This document shows positions 1 through 11,465 of a stretch of DNA of 64,000 bases, piece by piece (the first letter of the stretch is position 1; each line of letters begins with the position of its first letter). The stretch covers positions 2,170,001-2,234,000 of the forward strand of contig OX377204.1 of assembly GCA_947396885.1 (NCBI GenBank), in the 5' to 3' direction. The DNA comes from Heligmosomoides polygyrus polygyrus. Its lineage: Eukaryota > Nematoda > Chromadorea > Rhabditida > Heligmosomidae. The position numbers and the translations under genes were made by a program. The notes beneath the pieces were generated by a model. The model worked only from the letters and a program-made list of their open reading frames with translations, was not told the DNA's origin and ran no database searches.

Positions 1-653
1 CTTTCTTCTTGCAGATCTAGCTTGAACGTTAGTCAGAGACCGTCTGTAATAAGCCTCCCTGGTTTTTTGCTGTTGTGAATATTGCGTTTCTGCTTCGGCG
101 TTCGCACGTCCTGACCCATGTGATGATCCTTCATCAAGGAGAGCTTGGGAAGGCGAAGAACCTGTGTCTGTCAAATAAGCTTTTTTTGGCGGTTTTGAGC
201 GCCTAGGAACGATCCTTGGCATGGAATTTGAAGAGGGTTGCTTTTTCTTCGCTGTCTTGTATTCTAGCGGGCTCCCGTTGGACGACACTGTGCGGCTCTT
301 CCTTCTCCCGGACACGGTGATTCTTGCAGCTCTGCCATCTTCCGATTCACCGGCGGACGCATGCTGTTCCTCGTTGATTCCCTGAGTGGATGTCTCTTGT
401 GTTTTCGAGGACATGGGGGCGGATTTCTGCTCTTTCTTATCACAGCTCTTCTGATGGCCGAAGCTGTCTTCGGCATCATCTTCAACTCGCTCGTTTTCGA
501 TTTCAACTTCCAGTCTTGCGCGCCAGTTTCGGATGTAAGCTGCACGCGCGCGTCGGCGATCATACTGAAAACAAAACTTTCGAACCGATACTTATCCTTT
601 TTGACGAGATATTGCTTTAAAAAATCTCGATTTGGCACCTGAGATAACCGCAT
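1..653 (-). CDS. 5' part of an unidentified gene for a basic, Ser-rich protein
   Basis: The complement of 564..1 is open for 188 consecutive codons and leaves the window still open. It starts right after a good acceptor (TTTTCAG, AG at 566-565) with YDRRRARAAYIRNWRARLEV. The rest is polar and low complexity, rich in S, K, R, E and Q (for example KSAPMSSKTQETSTQG and ITVSGRRKSRTVSSNGSP), as expected of a disordered nuclear or cytoskeletal regulator. A possible first exon is ATG at 653 coding MRLSQ (653-639), joined in phase over a 74-nt intron (638-565, CAG|GTGCCA to TTTTCAG). The long reading frame and codon-like composition support coding; the five-codon first exon is much weaker. No family is recognised and no function is proposed. 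Confidence 0.6.
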
Positions 654-743
654 TTATAACAAGGCTGAGCACAATCACATCAAGCAAGCTGCTCTGCTTA
701 TGCAGCTTATGCATTGCAACCTTGCTCTACCTTCCTTAAGATC

Positions 744-882
744 AGAGGCCAGATTTATCAACCGCTTACCGGCCGGTAACGGTGGAAAGTACCGCCAAAG
801 CCCAGACACCGAGATTCTTTAGCATCAGGTTTGGCGGTGCTTTCACCGTTACCGGCCAGCAAGCGTTGATGAACCTGACTCC
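744..882. mobile_element. 139-bp foldback MITE, GGCCGGATTCATCAAC family
   Basis: The ends are inverted copies (GGCCAGATTTATCAAC on the left, GTTGATGAACCTGACTCC on the right) and the interior is a near-perfect hairpin around TACCGCCAAA / TTTGGCGGT. The same design recurs at 53905-54035 and, with other interior sequence, at 43978-44141. There is no coding content. Confidence 0.75.
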
Positions 883-999
883 AGAAGAGTAGTTTTGCGG
901 TATGAAACCATCAAGACCCCTTTCTTCGTCACTACGCTCAACATCGACATCATCTCCAGACGGTTGAGTGATGTCGATGCTTGTGCTAATCAATGCATT

Positions 1000-1399
1000 C
1001 GTCCCCTAAGTTCTTCGACGACAACCCTCCTGATGTCCCAAAGCACGGTTCCCACTTCACTCTAATGCCAGGTTGACTACAGGCACCTTCACCTCTCGCC
1101 CTCAAAAGGTCAACCTCAGGCAAAAATCGACATTTTCAATGAGTTCTGAGCGTCTGCTCGATTCTGATCACACCACGAAAAGCCTTTTTATCAGAACGAA
1201 AGATTGTCATCACTCCTAATACTATGCTGGACGGAGATTTCTCTCCACACTTTCCTGGTCTGGTCCCATGTATACTAATACTGGTACCCCAATACTGGAT
1301 CTGGTCTCACATTACTGGTACTGATCCATCATTACTGTTCACTTTTACCGAAGCTGATCCCTTATTACTGGTCCCCTTATTCGCCAATCGAAACGACAA
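1000..1399. other. Intergenic stretch without a recognisable gene
   Basis: Only a short run of imperfect TACTGGT-type repeats (about 1260-1375) stands out. I see no exon structure, TIR or RNA gene. Confidence 0.5.
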
Positions 1400-1745
1400 C
1401 GATATTCACAAAAAATGATACTTTGATCACATCGATTGATCGCGATCGATACAACAAAAGCAAACTTCAGATTCGTGCTCAGCGACCTTTACCACCCCAG
1501 GGCTGGAGTTTAGGATCGCCTGAACAACACCCACAACAAATCAATATCGATTGATGGCGATCGATAATTCAAAAAGCAATTTGAGATCCGTGTTCAGCGA
1601 CCTAGTATGGCCCAGGGCTAAAGTTTCCAGGCAGGTAGAAGATGTCTGGGTATTTTTCGCTATTTTTGTGCCGTAATTTCTCCCTATTTCCCCCCGCCCC
1701 ACCTATTTAAGACCAATTTCTGCGGCGGCGCCGATCGATAGTATG
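1400..1745 (-). repeat. Dispersed element with two ~130-bp internal repeats (Helitron/DINE-like?)
   Basis: Two diverged units each contain ATCGATTGAT-GCGATCGATA, a TCCGTGTTCAGCGACC-like block and CCAGGGCTAAAGTTT. The right end runs through a C-rich tract into GCCGATCGATAGTATGA. The whole block is present in reverse orientation at 51665-52160 with three units and a G-rich tract. An internal tandem array plus a shared TCATACTATCGATCGG end recalls Helitron-like DINE elements, but no hairpin or CTRR end was identified. Confidence 0.45.
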
Positions 1746-2227
1746 ACTTATCCCTTAGCGGGTTATTATAGAGTATGATGATAATGCGACTGTTAAGATT
1801 AAGATTTGATTGTTTAGTTTTAAGATTTCGCCTCGACATCATGCTTGATTTCTTTATGCACTACAACTTTACTAAAGTAAAGCTTCATTTCACAACTTCT
1901 TAAAACTTAATTCTCACTCAACGGCTGATGGGAAATGCTGTTTGAGGCTTACAAGTCATACAATCGCCACATCGTGGAGTATAGATCGCCTGCTTTTTTC
2001 ATCCAAAATTAAAAGCCTTTGTTTTTGTTAAGAAGGTGACAAGGTAAACTCGCTAGTTATTTTTTGGCCATCTTGTGGTCGATTTCTACGTCCTCTAATT
2101 AGAAACAGCAAATATGCTGCATTCTCTAGTTCCTCGTCCTTGATTTACTATTATTCGCCTGCTTTTCAAACTCTTTCAAACGCTTCGATTAGTCGAAGTG
2201 GGTGTTTCAAATAAAGATTCTACTATG
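1746..2227. other. AT-rich intergenic stretch, nothing recognised
   Basis: No open frame, inverted repeat or known repeat family was seen. Confidence 0.5.
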
Positions 2228-2517
2228 GATAGGATAGAGGACGGCGTTATTCGACATCTTTTGGGATGCGCCACACACTCTACTTCTAGGGGACGTCGTG
2301 AAGGCGATTTGAATGCGTATTTGGCCATATAATGACTTGCGGTGGCCAGCCGATGAACAACTCAGCGCTTATCCTTCCCAGACGAATCTGGTAGCAATTC
2401 ACCGACCCAGGAGGGATTGAAGGTTTGGTTGGCCTGGGCGGGAAATCCGAACTAGAAACCTGGTATCGGGTGCAGACGACATTCGGCGCCACCTCCAACT
2501 GCGCTACACGCGCTCGA
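2228..2517 (-). mobile_element. SINE1 (tRNA-derived SINE), copy 1
   Basis: Read on the minus strand, the element opens with a Pol III A box (TAGCGCAGTTGGAGG) and carries a B-box-like GGTTTCTAGTTCGGATTTCC, then a body shared with nine other copies. It ends in a tail containing GGATA/ATCCT repeats at 2228. This copy is fairly diverged. Confidence 0.75.
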
Positions 2518-2945
2518 AGATTCTACTATACCATCTAATATTTCCCGGAAATAGAGAAATTCTAGAGGAAACATCGTATGGTGTGCAAATGACTTTTATT
2601 TTGTTTCAGTGATGGCTTATGGGAAAAAGAAGTGTCCTATATTCCCTATATTCCTTATATTTATATTTCTAATATGAATATGTAATCAGCTATATTCCCA
2701 AAACCTCTGCATTCGTATCGTGCCAATGAAATGCTATTTTGTTTTTATTTCTTCTACTGACGATTGTCTCACTTAATTTTATGAACGTCCATGATGATTT
2801 TAGAAGAGTTCATTTTGGTTTGAAAGGTGTCCAAGCAAAAATGTATTCGGTTGTCCGGAAAGCTCTCAGCGTTTTGAGCGCTTCACTTTGAGCTACATAA
2901 CTTTCTAAATCTTACCGGATTTAACCAAACTAAGCACCGTTTGAG

Positions 2946-3900
2946 TCAGCACACTTTCGCCAATGGGCCACCAGTCGACTTACCCCAATAGCGAAAAAAA
3001 TAGGTGGTCGAGATTCGACAAAATCTGCGAAAGCTGTCTTGGCTTGGTCCTGATTGGTGAAGGTTTTGCCAGCGAGAAAGATTTGAAAGTGTTTGAAAAG
3101 GTGGTAGTCGGTTGGCGAGAGGTCTGGAGAATATGACGGGTGAGGCTGAACTTCGACCCTTAATTGTCAATTTTCGGAACGTGGGGGCGGGGCGCTATCG
3201 TGTCTCTTCTGTTTCCAAAAAATCGGACCTCTTCTGCTGACCAATGCTGTCTGAAGTTGACGCAATTTTCGGTACATTTCGTCGACTTCCTCCTTACAAT
3301 AGGAATCTGCTGTGATCTTCTGAACTGGTGCCAAAAAGTTGTAATGGATCACGCCGGCCGCCGACCCACACACTGACCATCACCTTTTTCGTGTAGATTC
3401 GCCTTTGGAAAATGGCTAGGGGTTCATCGGCATCCGACCACTGTCCAGAACGTCCCATGTTTTCACTTTCACACAGGATCCACTTTTCATCGCAAGTGAT
3501 GTTTCGGTCCAAAAACGGGTCCACGAAGAACAAATCTCGAAACGTGACAATTTCTGCAGCTCACTCAACTCGTAGGGCACCGACTTTTCGAGCTTTTTCA
3601 CCTTCCCAAGGCGTTTCAAAGCATTCGCAGCAGCAGTTCTACTGAAGCCTAGCTCTTCCGCAATCCCGCGAACTGTCTGGGATGGTTCGGCTTCCACCAA
3701 TTCTTTCAACTCGTCCAGGATTGTCTAGGTCGACCGCTACGGGGTCATCTTCGAAGCTGAAGTCTCCCGTCTGAAATTTACTAAACCGGAGGCCCCGGTG
3801 CTTTCTCCAACACTATCAGTCCCCCGGACTTGACTGGTTTGTCGAGCTGTCTCGGCTGCGGAGTGTCCCAATTTGAAGTTCAAATGAGATGTCGTTTGGA
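2946..3900 (-). pseudogene. Mariner A transposase remnant (SETMAR-like)
   Basis: Read right to left, the fragments give the N-terminal HTH (MKELVEAEPSQTVRGIAEEL, KRLGKVKKLE), the first catalytic region (ITCDEKWILCE, SGQWSDADEP), then KKVMVSVW and GVIHYNFLAP, and then lose the frame several times. Order and motifs match SETMAR-type mariner transposases. The frame shifts at least three times and the terminal DD34D aspartates are not readable, so no active enzyme is encoded. The RTE LINE entered at the very first codons, at the position equivalent to SKEQF in the copy at 11585. Confidence 0.8.
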
Positions 3901-3914
3901 ATTGCTCCTCCGAC

Positions 3915-6900
3915 TTCTTCTTCTTCTTCTTCTTCTTCTTCAGCGTCTGTCCCGCTTCGTAGCGGGGTCCGCTATTCTGGTGTCATGACGCCACCTCTCC
4001 CGATCCAGCGCTAGATCAGGGTGGACACCAGTAACCTTCAAGTCCATATGTAACGTGTCAGACCAGCGCTGCTTCGGACGCCCTCTAGGCCGCTTTCCTA
4101 CCACCTCGAACTTAAGGCCTATCTTGCGGACGCTGTCTTCTTCTCCGCGCAGAACGTGGCCGTACCATCGTAAGCGAGCTTCGCGCATCTTGTCCGCTAT
4201 CGGCGCGACACTGAACTTCTGCCGAATGACATCGTTTCGGATGCGGTCCAGGCGCGTGACTCCAGCCGTCCAGCGCAGCATCTTCGTCTCCATGACGCTG
4301 AGGTGCGTTTCAACCTCCTTGGTCGCAGGCCAACACTCAGCACCGTACATCGCTACCGGCCGGACGACAGTTCTACATATTTTTGACTTCAAGCCTCTGG
4401 CATCTTCCTATCGCAGAGCACGCCAGTCAACGAGCGCCACTTGGACCAAGCTGCACTCACGCGTGAGTTCACTTCAATCATCAGATTGCCATCGGATGCT
4501 ACTGCTGATCCCAGGTACTTAAAAACCGAAGTGCGTGGGAGCTCGATGCCGTTAACCTTGATGGAGCTGGACTCATTAACGTCAGTCGTTAGATACTCGG
4601 TCTTCTTCACGTTCAATCTGAGTCCAAAACACTCCAAGCGATCACACCAAGCTTGCACCTCTCGCTCGAGTTCACCTTTATTTTCGGTAGCGAGCATTAC
4701 GTCATCAGCATAAAGCAGTGTCCAGGGGACTGGCTTCTGAAGATCTCGTGTAATGGCGTCCATCACGACAACAAAAAGGAGTGGGGAAAGCGCAGAACCC
4801 TGGTGTACCCCGACAGAGATGGGGAACTCCATCGAGATTCCGGCTGCAGCTTGAACTCTACTCTTTGGGCAAGAGTAGAGGATTCGCACCCACTCTATGA
4901 GCTCTTCAGGAACTCCATGTCGTCGCAGGGCGTACCATATCACTTCACGCGGTACGCGGTCAAAGGCCTTCTCCATGTCGAGGAAGGCGATATACACTGG
5001 CTTCTGTTTCTCGCGATGCTTCTCTAACAAGAGGCGGGCGGCATGTATGGCATCAATGGTGCCACAGCCAGCTACGAAACCGCACTGATTGCTGGAAAGC
5101 TGGACGATGTCACGAATTCGACCATCGACAATTCGCTCAAAGATCTTCATGCTGTGCGAAAGCAAGCGGATCGGACGGTAATTGGAGCAGTCTGCAGGAC
5201 TGCCCTTCTTCTTCCAAATCGGAATCGTCGTGCTTTGGCGCCAACACTCAGGCACCTTCTTCTCCGCCACAACCTGGTTAAAGAACTTCGCCAACCACTC
5301 AGCAGGGTACCACAGCTTTGACTTCCACAGATCAGCTGCCACGTCGTTGGGCCCAGTCGCTTTGCCTGACCTCATCTTCCTCACAGCCGCTTCTGTCTCC
5401 TCCACGGTGATCTTGTGTACGGGACCGTGAACAGAAGCCACAGAAGGGATGGCCGGGTGAGGAAATTCCATAGTGGAAACTTCCTCGACGTAATCACGCC
5501 ATCGCTTAAGCGCCTTTTTGCGGTCTGTCAGAAGATGGCCGCTCTCATCATTGATGCCAACGAACTTTTCAATATCCTCGGTTTGGCGATGGCGGCTCTT
5601 AGCAAGTCGGTATAGATACCGCTCACCATCGCGTGACTCGAGCTTCTCGTTGACATCTTCATAATGAGTGGCTTTTGCAACAGCCACGGCCTTCTTTGCA
5701 GCTTTCCTCGCTTCTTGGTACTTCCGCCAGTTATCGGCTGTCTTGTCGCTGAGAAACACGTGATAGAGCGACTTCTTCTCTCGAACTTTTGCTTTCACAT
5801 CATATGTCCACAGCCACGCCTGCTTTTCGACCTTGCGTCGTCCAGGCACCGTGATGCCGAGCTCCAACCTTGCAGCTTCACGTATCGCGTCGGCAGCCTT
5901 CTTCCAAGTTTCGTTGACAGTTGTGACTGTCGGTAGCCGCACGCGAAAATCACAGCTGCTTCCTTCTCTCTCATTCGCCACCACTTGATTCTCGGTGCAC
6001 CGCATTGCTCGACCTGCTTCTGCCTTGGAGGGGCAATCTTTAGGGTGCAGATCAGCGGTCGGTGCTGTGGGGCGACCGTCTCATACGGCACGACCTTCGC
6101 ATCTGTGACAAGACTTCGGTCGCGATCCTTCACAAGGACGAAATCTATCTGAGACTTGGAGCTCCCACTATAGTATGAGATGAGGTGGGAGTCGCGTTTA
6201 CGAAATACGGTGTTTACTATGGTGAGGTTATGCGATTCCGCATATTCAAGGATACGCTCACCATCGGCGTTACGCGACCCGTAACCGAATCCACCATGAC
6301 AGCTGTACCCGTCTTTCGTCGCGCCGATGTGCCCATTAAGGTCACCAGCGACTATGATGACATCTTTCGACGGCACCTCTGCTGTCTTCTCATCAAGCAG
6401 GCTCCAAAACTCATCCTTGGCTTGATCGGAGCAGCCAGTCTGCGGAGCATACGCAGAGAAGAAGTGATAGAGTCGCTCCTTAGCGGCAACAACGATCTTC
6501 ATCAATCGATCGTCAAAGCGTTCGACGCTTACAATCGAGTCACGAAATCGTTCGGAGACGATGACTCCAGCTCCACTGGTGGTCCTGGGACTTCCACATA
6601 GAACGGCCTTGAAGCCTCGTCCTATGTCCCTAGACTTGCGGCAGGACCACCTCGTCTCCTGCACCGCACAGAAATCAACTCTTCTACGCTCCAGTGCTTC
6701 AACCAACTCGCACGAGCGGCCCGTCAACGTACCCACATTCAGCGTTGCCACGCGGGTCCTGCTTACGTTACGGGACTTTCGGACTAGCTCAGTTGCCCCC
6801 CCCCCCCCGATGCCGCCCTCGCATCAGGGACCCTCGCATACTTCTCACACTCGCCGGGCTCTGCGAGTGCGCGTCGGCTCCCGCGGACGCCGTAGCACTA

Positions 6901-7064
6901 TCTCGATACTCATGTAACGTCATCAACCATGTGATGTGACATGGGTCTTCGTAGGCCGGCCTGTCACAAGGACCTGTCGCCTGCATTCGAGTGTCCGTGC
7001 TTAGCTTAGCTCGCAGAGCGAGCAGTTTCCAGTGGCACCACGTGGAGGAACGGACATCGCCACC
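3915..7064 (-). mobile_element. RTE-type LINE, copy 1, nearly full length
   Basis: A 3150-bp non-LTR retrotransposon lies antisense, flanked by a perfect 17-bp target duplication (GGAATTGCTCCTCCGAC at 3898-3914 and 7065-7081). Its 3' end is a GAA microsatellite (TTC on the plus strand, 3915-3941) directly after the stop codon, typical of RTE elements with almost no 3' UTR. About 300 bp of GC-rich 5' leader precedes the endonuclease frame. It interrupts the mariner at 2846-7267. Confidence 0.9.
3940..6751 (-). pseudogene. RTE endonuclease-reverse transcriptase with two frameshifts
   Basis: One protein is split over three frames. 6751-~5950 is an APE-type endonuclease (TLNVGTLTGRS, QETRW, SAYAPQTG, AGDLNGHIG, IDFVLV, PQHRPL). 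From about 5990 to 4389 the frame shifts to the reverse transcriptase (KATGPNDVAADLWKSK, CSNYRPIRLLSHSMKIFERI, FLDMEKAFDRVP, GVHQGSALSP and the catalytic YADDVML). 4392-3940 is the C-terminal region (RTVVRPVAMYGAECW, RLRWYGHVLRGEED, GKRPRGRPKQRW, ending near ADPATKRD). Catalytic residues survive; the frameshifts near 5950 and 4390 are the visible lesions. The reverse transcriptase would act in target-primed integration. Confidence 0.88.
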
Positions 7065-7771
7065 GGAATTGCTCCTCCGACACACTTCAATAATCCTTTC
7101 AAGTACAGAAATATAAAGCAGAGTTCAAATAAATAACTTACTCAGATGGAGCGAAAAATTTTGTACAGAAAGAAGTATTAATCCGCAATGCAAGTTGAAT
7201 TTTTACTTAATAATAGACTATTGAAAAATAGTAGCGCAAAACGCTGAAAACTTTTTGGACAACGTAATAAATGGCCCACATTTCTCGTACACTAACCAAT
7301 AACCTTTGAAGCCGTATGAAATTAATTTTAATGTTTTTAGTTTTGGCCAAAGTATCTGTTTCGTTTAAAAAAAAATAGTACCTCGAATGAGGCGTAAAGA
7401 CATGGGGCGATGATCAAAGCCGAAAGGCTGCATGCAAGTCCTATCGTACTCGATATCTAAAAAAACTATTTATGTTGCGGACTAGAAAATTAGGCAATGT
7501 GAACGCACAAAGATGAAGAATTGCTTCCGTTTCGTAATACGCGTGGCACACCCTTCTAAAGACTGCTTGAAGCATTTGCTGCGTCGGTGAGTGTGGGGAC
7601 ACGATAGCGTGACGTTGCTGTATTCCACAGTCGCATTTTCGGTGTCCTTAAAACTACTGTAAAAAGCAAGAGTACATTGTAAAGCGATGATACTGTAGCT
7701 GAATAAAAACACCCCTTATGGTTTCGCCGCTCTTGTGAACTCTTCATGAACATCTGGTTTGCTGGGATTTA

Positions 7772-8677
7772 TTAGGGGGGGGGGGGCAAAAGTAATGAAA
7801 CACCCCATGCTGTGTCCACATATCTCGTGGCTGGAGTCTGGTTTCGTGCTTGTCATATTTGTATGTTTGTATGCTACTTACTGAAGGCCACCTGAGAAGT
7901 TAGCACTTCCGCCCTTTCCAGAAGCATGCAAAAACCACAGTCTGTCTCATGCCGAAACCCCGGTCTGACGAGTCGACCTGTGACTCGCAAATCTCGCCCA
8001 ATTATCAACCCCGAGCAGCCTGGACTCAATATTCTCGCAAGATGAGAAGTACGTCTTCTACCTTAACCCTGCCAAACACGAGTCTGGGTGAGGCCTGGTG
8101 ACCTGTTACCGACCTTCGCTCGGCGAGATGCTTACGGCGAGAAGCACCTTCAAAGCTTTTGTGTCTGCGCCCGTGGATCGGTTTACCGGAAGCTGTTTCC
8201 CAAGAGCACTACGATGAACTCCAAGGCCATGGTGAACGAAATAGAAGAGATGGGCCGGAGACTCGCTCTTATTCAGTCGCATCGCTTCAAGAAGGTTCTC
8301 CTCTTCGACAACGCCGCACCCCATCGGGAACAAGTAACCACGGATAAGCTTGGCCAGCTGGACTACGTTCACATGCCTCATCCACCGTATTCGCCGGACA
8401 TCTCTCTATGCGACTACCACTACTTCTTGAGCCTACAGACTTCCTAGTCGGAAGGCACACAAGAACCCAAGCAGACCTCGACAACCATATCGAGCAGATG
8501 ATCAACACCAAGCCCAAGCAGTTCTGGAAGGATGGGATCAGGAAGATGGCTGAGCGATGGCAGCAAGGTCCTTGCCCTTAATGGCAAATACATTCCTCAG
8601 CATCGTTGAGTTGTAATTGAGTTATAAAGAGATAAAAAAAATTTCATTTTGTCTCATTACTTTTGCCCCCCCCCTAA
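7772..8677 (+). mobile_element. Mariner B, copy 1 (internally deleted)
   Basis: The ends are TTAGGGGG...CAAAAGTAATGA and its inverse, with TA on both sides (7770-7771 and 8678-8679). At 906 bp it is shorter than a complete mariner. A second copy is at 10241-11130. Both TIRs carry long G/C homopolymers that differ in length between ends. Confidence 0.85.
8088..8580 (+). pseudogene. Mariner B transposase, C-terminal catalytic part
   Basis: The frame contains KKVLLFDNAAPHREQV and then HMPHPPYSPDISLCDYHYF. The Asp of DNAAPH and the Asp of CDYH are separated by 34 residues, the DD34D spacing that defines mariner transposases. The N-terminal DNA-binding half is missing and the frame breaks after about 8447, although similar sequence continues to the WQQGPCP-like end near 8580. 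Inactive remnant. Confidence 0.8.
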
Positions 8678-10240
8678 TAGGAGCTAGCACAAACTATAAG
8701 TAGTATCCGGAATGATTTCATAGAACCGTGAATTCACAACGTATGTCCCATCTACAGTACCGCCGCTAAACATTCAACCAAACGACGTTTGCGACGCAAA
8801 AACGCGTTTTTTGCGTCGCATCATGATGACTTTGTTCAAAATAAAGGCTTTCTCACCAAAATTTACAAGGGCTCCTAGCATCATCCTACCTATCAATGGG
8901 CATGCAACCGCCATTAAAACGTGGATGGAAGCCTGAAAACCAGCGCCGCAATTAAGGAGGGTCCTAATTGCTGTGACCCGACCCAACACCGTCGCCGAGT
9001 CTCGCTTAATTATGTCCCCAGGCGCAAATAGTGCTGTCCAGTTGAATTTTAAAATTCTTAAACCTAATTAAATTGTATTTTCTTGCTGTTTATGACCTTC
9101 TCCTGGCTGCGACAATTCATTTGGTACCAAATTTGGCAGGAAAATGTCTGCAGCTGCTTCAACTGATTTTGTTTATTTCAACGGAAGCATCCTCAGTTTA
9201 AACCTGTTATTGTGGCTTGTAATCTACTCATCTTTAAGAAGGGAAAATGACATAGAAAATTTACGTTTCGACTTCTTTTTGGGCATTTGTGTGTTGGTTG
9301 CAATTCGTCTAAACTGCAAGTGAACCTTGGTAAAGAGCACTCCCTGTCGCCGATTTTGGCTGCGAATATCTATGCCCTAAGAAAATGAGTTAGTCCAAAA
9401 ATATGTTGGCTAACCGTACGCAATGTAGAGACTCCAAATGTCAAATATCGAGAAGCCAGGTAATCAGATGCCCGAATTTCAGCTGGTTAAAGTGAAGACT
9501 TCTTTCAAAAGTGCGGCTGAGCTTCTACAGCGTTTCATGCTCAGTCTTTGCAGAATGAATGCTGGGAAGCCCAGAACTCATATTAAGTATTTTTCCGCTC
9601 AAAATTTTCAACAGTCCAGACGCCAATATTTTGACGCACCAGATCGAGCGCCGATGGAGAGGTCTTCTTCGACCATAATTGCACTGACCTGACATGCCCT
9701 ACAGAGACATTGCACTCGGCTGCATGACCAACGAATCCCTCACTTCTCTTTCTCGTAACTATGGGCCTGTTCGACCTTATGCAGCTCACCAATATTCGAT
9801 CCATGCTGCCAAATCTTGAGGATCTTTTGGGTTTTCCGGATTGCGTACATCACACAGATTCTATAATTCTCAAAATTGCGTGCCTAGCCGCAATGTAAAA
9901 TATGCATTTATCATTTTTACGTCGAGATGGGCACGTTTCGAATTAAATTGGAATTAAACATCTTTCAAACTGAAAAGAGCTTCTTACAGGTTAAAACACA
10001 AACACTTCAAGAAGGGTCGAATAATTTTTTGTCCAAGAAAAATTTGATATAACTTTCTTGAATTTTTTTAGGTTCAGCTGCCTGAACGAATGTAATAATT
10101 TTACACAAGTTTTGTTTCTCTTGAAAAATGATAAGCTAATTTTTGTCTTAAAGCACAACAAGGTAGCAATCATTTAGTGCATCAAGGACCAGATTGCGCC
10201 CTGCACTTGGAAAGCTCACCCCGAATTTATTTGATTGATA

Positions 10241-11130
10241 TTAGGGGGGGGGTACCAAAAGTGATGAGACTCTCCATGCCGTGTCCATATATCTCGTGGC
10301 TGGAGTCTGGTTTCGTGCTTGTCGTATTTGTATGTTTGTATGCTACTTACTGAAGCCCATCTGAAAAGTTACCACTTCGGCCCTTTCCAGAAGCATGCCG
10401 AAAACTCCAGCCTGTCTCATGCCGAAACCCCAGTCTGACGAGTCTACCTGTGTCGCGCAAATCTCCCCCAATTCCCAACCCCGAGCAGCCTGGACTCAAT
10501 CTTAACGCAGGATGAGAAGTACGTCTTCCACCTTAGTCCTGCCAAGCAGCCAGTCTGGGTGAGGCCTGTTGAACCGTTATCGACCTTCGTTCGGCGAGAT
10601 ATTCACGGCGGAGCTTTTGGGTTTGCGCCCATGGACCGGTATACTGGAAGCTGTTTACCAAAAGCACGACGATGGACTCCAAGGCCATGTTAAACGAAAT
10701 AGAAGAGATGGACCTGCGACTCGAACTTATTCAGTCGCAGCGCGTCAAGAAGGTCCTCCTCTTCGACAACGCCGCACCCCTTCGGGAACAAGTGACCATG
10801 GATAAGCTTGCCCAGCTGGGCTACGATCACATGCTTCACCTACCGTATTCGCCGGACATCTCTCCATGCGACTACCACCACTTCTTGGGCCTACGGGACT
10901 TCCTGGTCGGAAGGGACACAGGAACCCAAGCAGTCCTTGACAACCATATCGAACAGTTGAGCAACACCAGGCCCAAGCAGTTCTGGAAGGAAGGAAGTTG
11001 GCTGAGCCATGACAGCAAGTCATTGACCTTAACGGTATACATAGTCCTCAGCATCGTTGATTTGTAATTGAGTTATAAAGAGATAAAGAATTGTTTTTCA
11101 ATTTGTCTCATTACTTTTGCTCCCCCCTAA
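10241..11130 (+). mobile_element. Mariner B, copy 2
   Basis: The TIRs (TTAGGGGGGGGGTACCAAAAGTGATGAGAC and inverse) are cut down to 890 bp of element. TA is present on the left (10239-10240) but not on the right. It inserted into foldback element F. Confidence 0.82.
10569..11067 (+). pseudogene. Mariner B transposase remnant, copy 2
   Basis: The longest frame (10672-11067) reads KKVLLFDNAAPLREQV and then LHLPYSPDISPCDYHHFLG, which preserves the last two aspartates at DD34D spacing. The His after DNAAP is Leu here, and the N-terminal half is absent or in other frames. About 85 percent similar by eye to the copy at 8088. Confidence 0.78.
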
Positions 11131-11465
11131 CGGTGTGAACGTTGCTTACATGAAGTATTAAGGTGAGAATATGTGTTTTTTACAATTTTCTTTGTTATGT
11201 TGTTTAGAGGCGTAAAACTCTATGCAAACAGCAATTTTGCTATCAATCGAATAAAAACAGCGAAGTCTTGGACAATTGCATGGCGCACTCCCCTTTTGGC
11301 ACTAAAAACTGCCGCTGTTCTGCTCTTTAGAACAGGATATTGACCATTATTTTCTACAAAAAATGAGAATTTTATAAAACTTCAAACGAGGTGTTCAGTT
11401 CTTGAATAAGTGAATGAAAGCATGAAAGAAATCGTACTGAATTTTCAGCCAACAAACTCATGTTA

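Larger units (their letters stand above)
2846..7267 (-). mobile_element. Mariner A, copy 1, split by an RTE LINE
   Basis: The terminal inverted repeats are TTCGGTTGTCCGGAAAGC (2846) and the complement of GACAACGTAA (ending 7267), and TA dinucleotides flank both ends. Without the inserted LINE (3915-7064) and one copy of its target duplication the element is about 1.25 kb, the normal mariner length. Other copies of the family lie at 11466-12676 and 52255-53206. TIRs are degenerate, so the copy is immobile. Confidence 0.85.
9902..11465. mobile_element. Foldback element F, copy 1, interrupted and right-truncated
   Basis: It starts with an ATTTTTACGTCGAG-like end and follows the same interior order as 40688-41566 (GAATAATTTTTTGT-CAAG, AAATTTTTATTCGATTAAT-like blocks, ATCAATCGAATA). 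Mariner B copy 2 interrupts it at 10241-11130, and the expected right TIR is absent where mariner A copy 2 begins. No coding content. Confidence 0.6.

Noticed and set aside
766..993. Minus-strand acidic frame with STSIDITQPSGDDVDVERSDE, apparently ending at a CAG|GTTCAT donor
   Set aside because: The apparent donor is the terminal repeat of the MITE 744-882, not a splice site, and no acceptor or partner exon was found. A host exon cut by the MITE is possible but unsupported.
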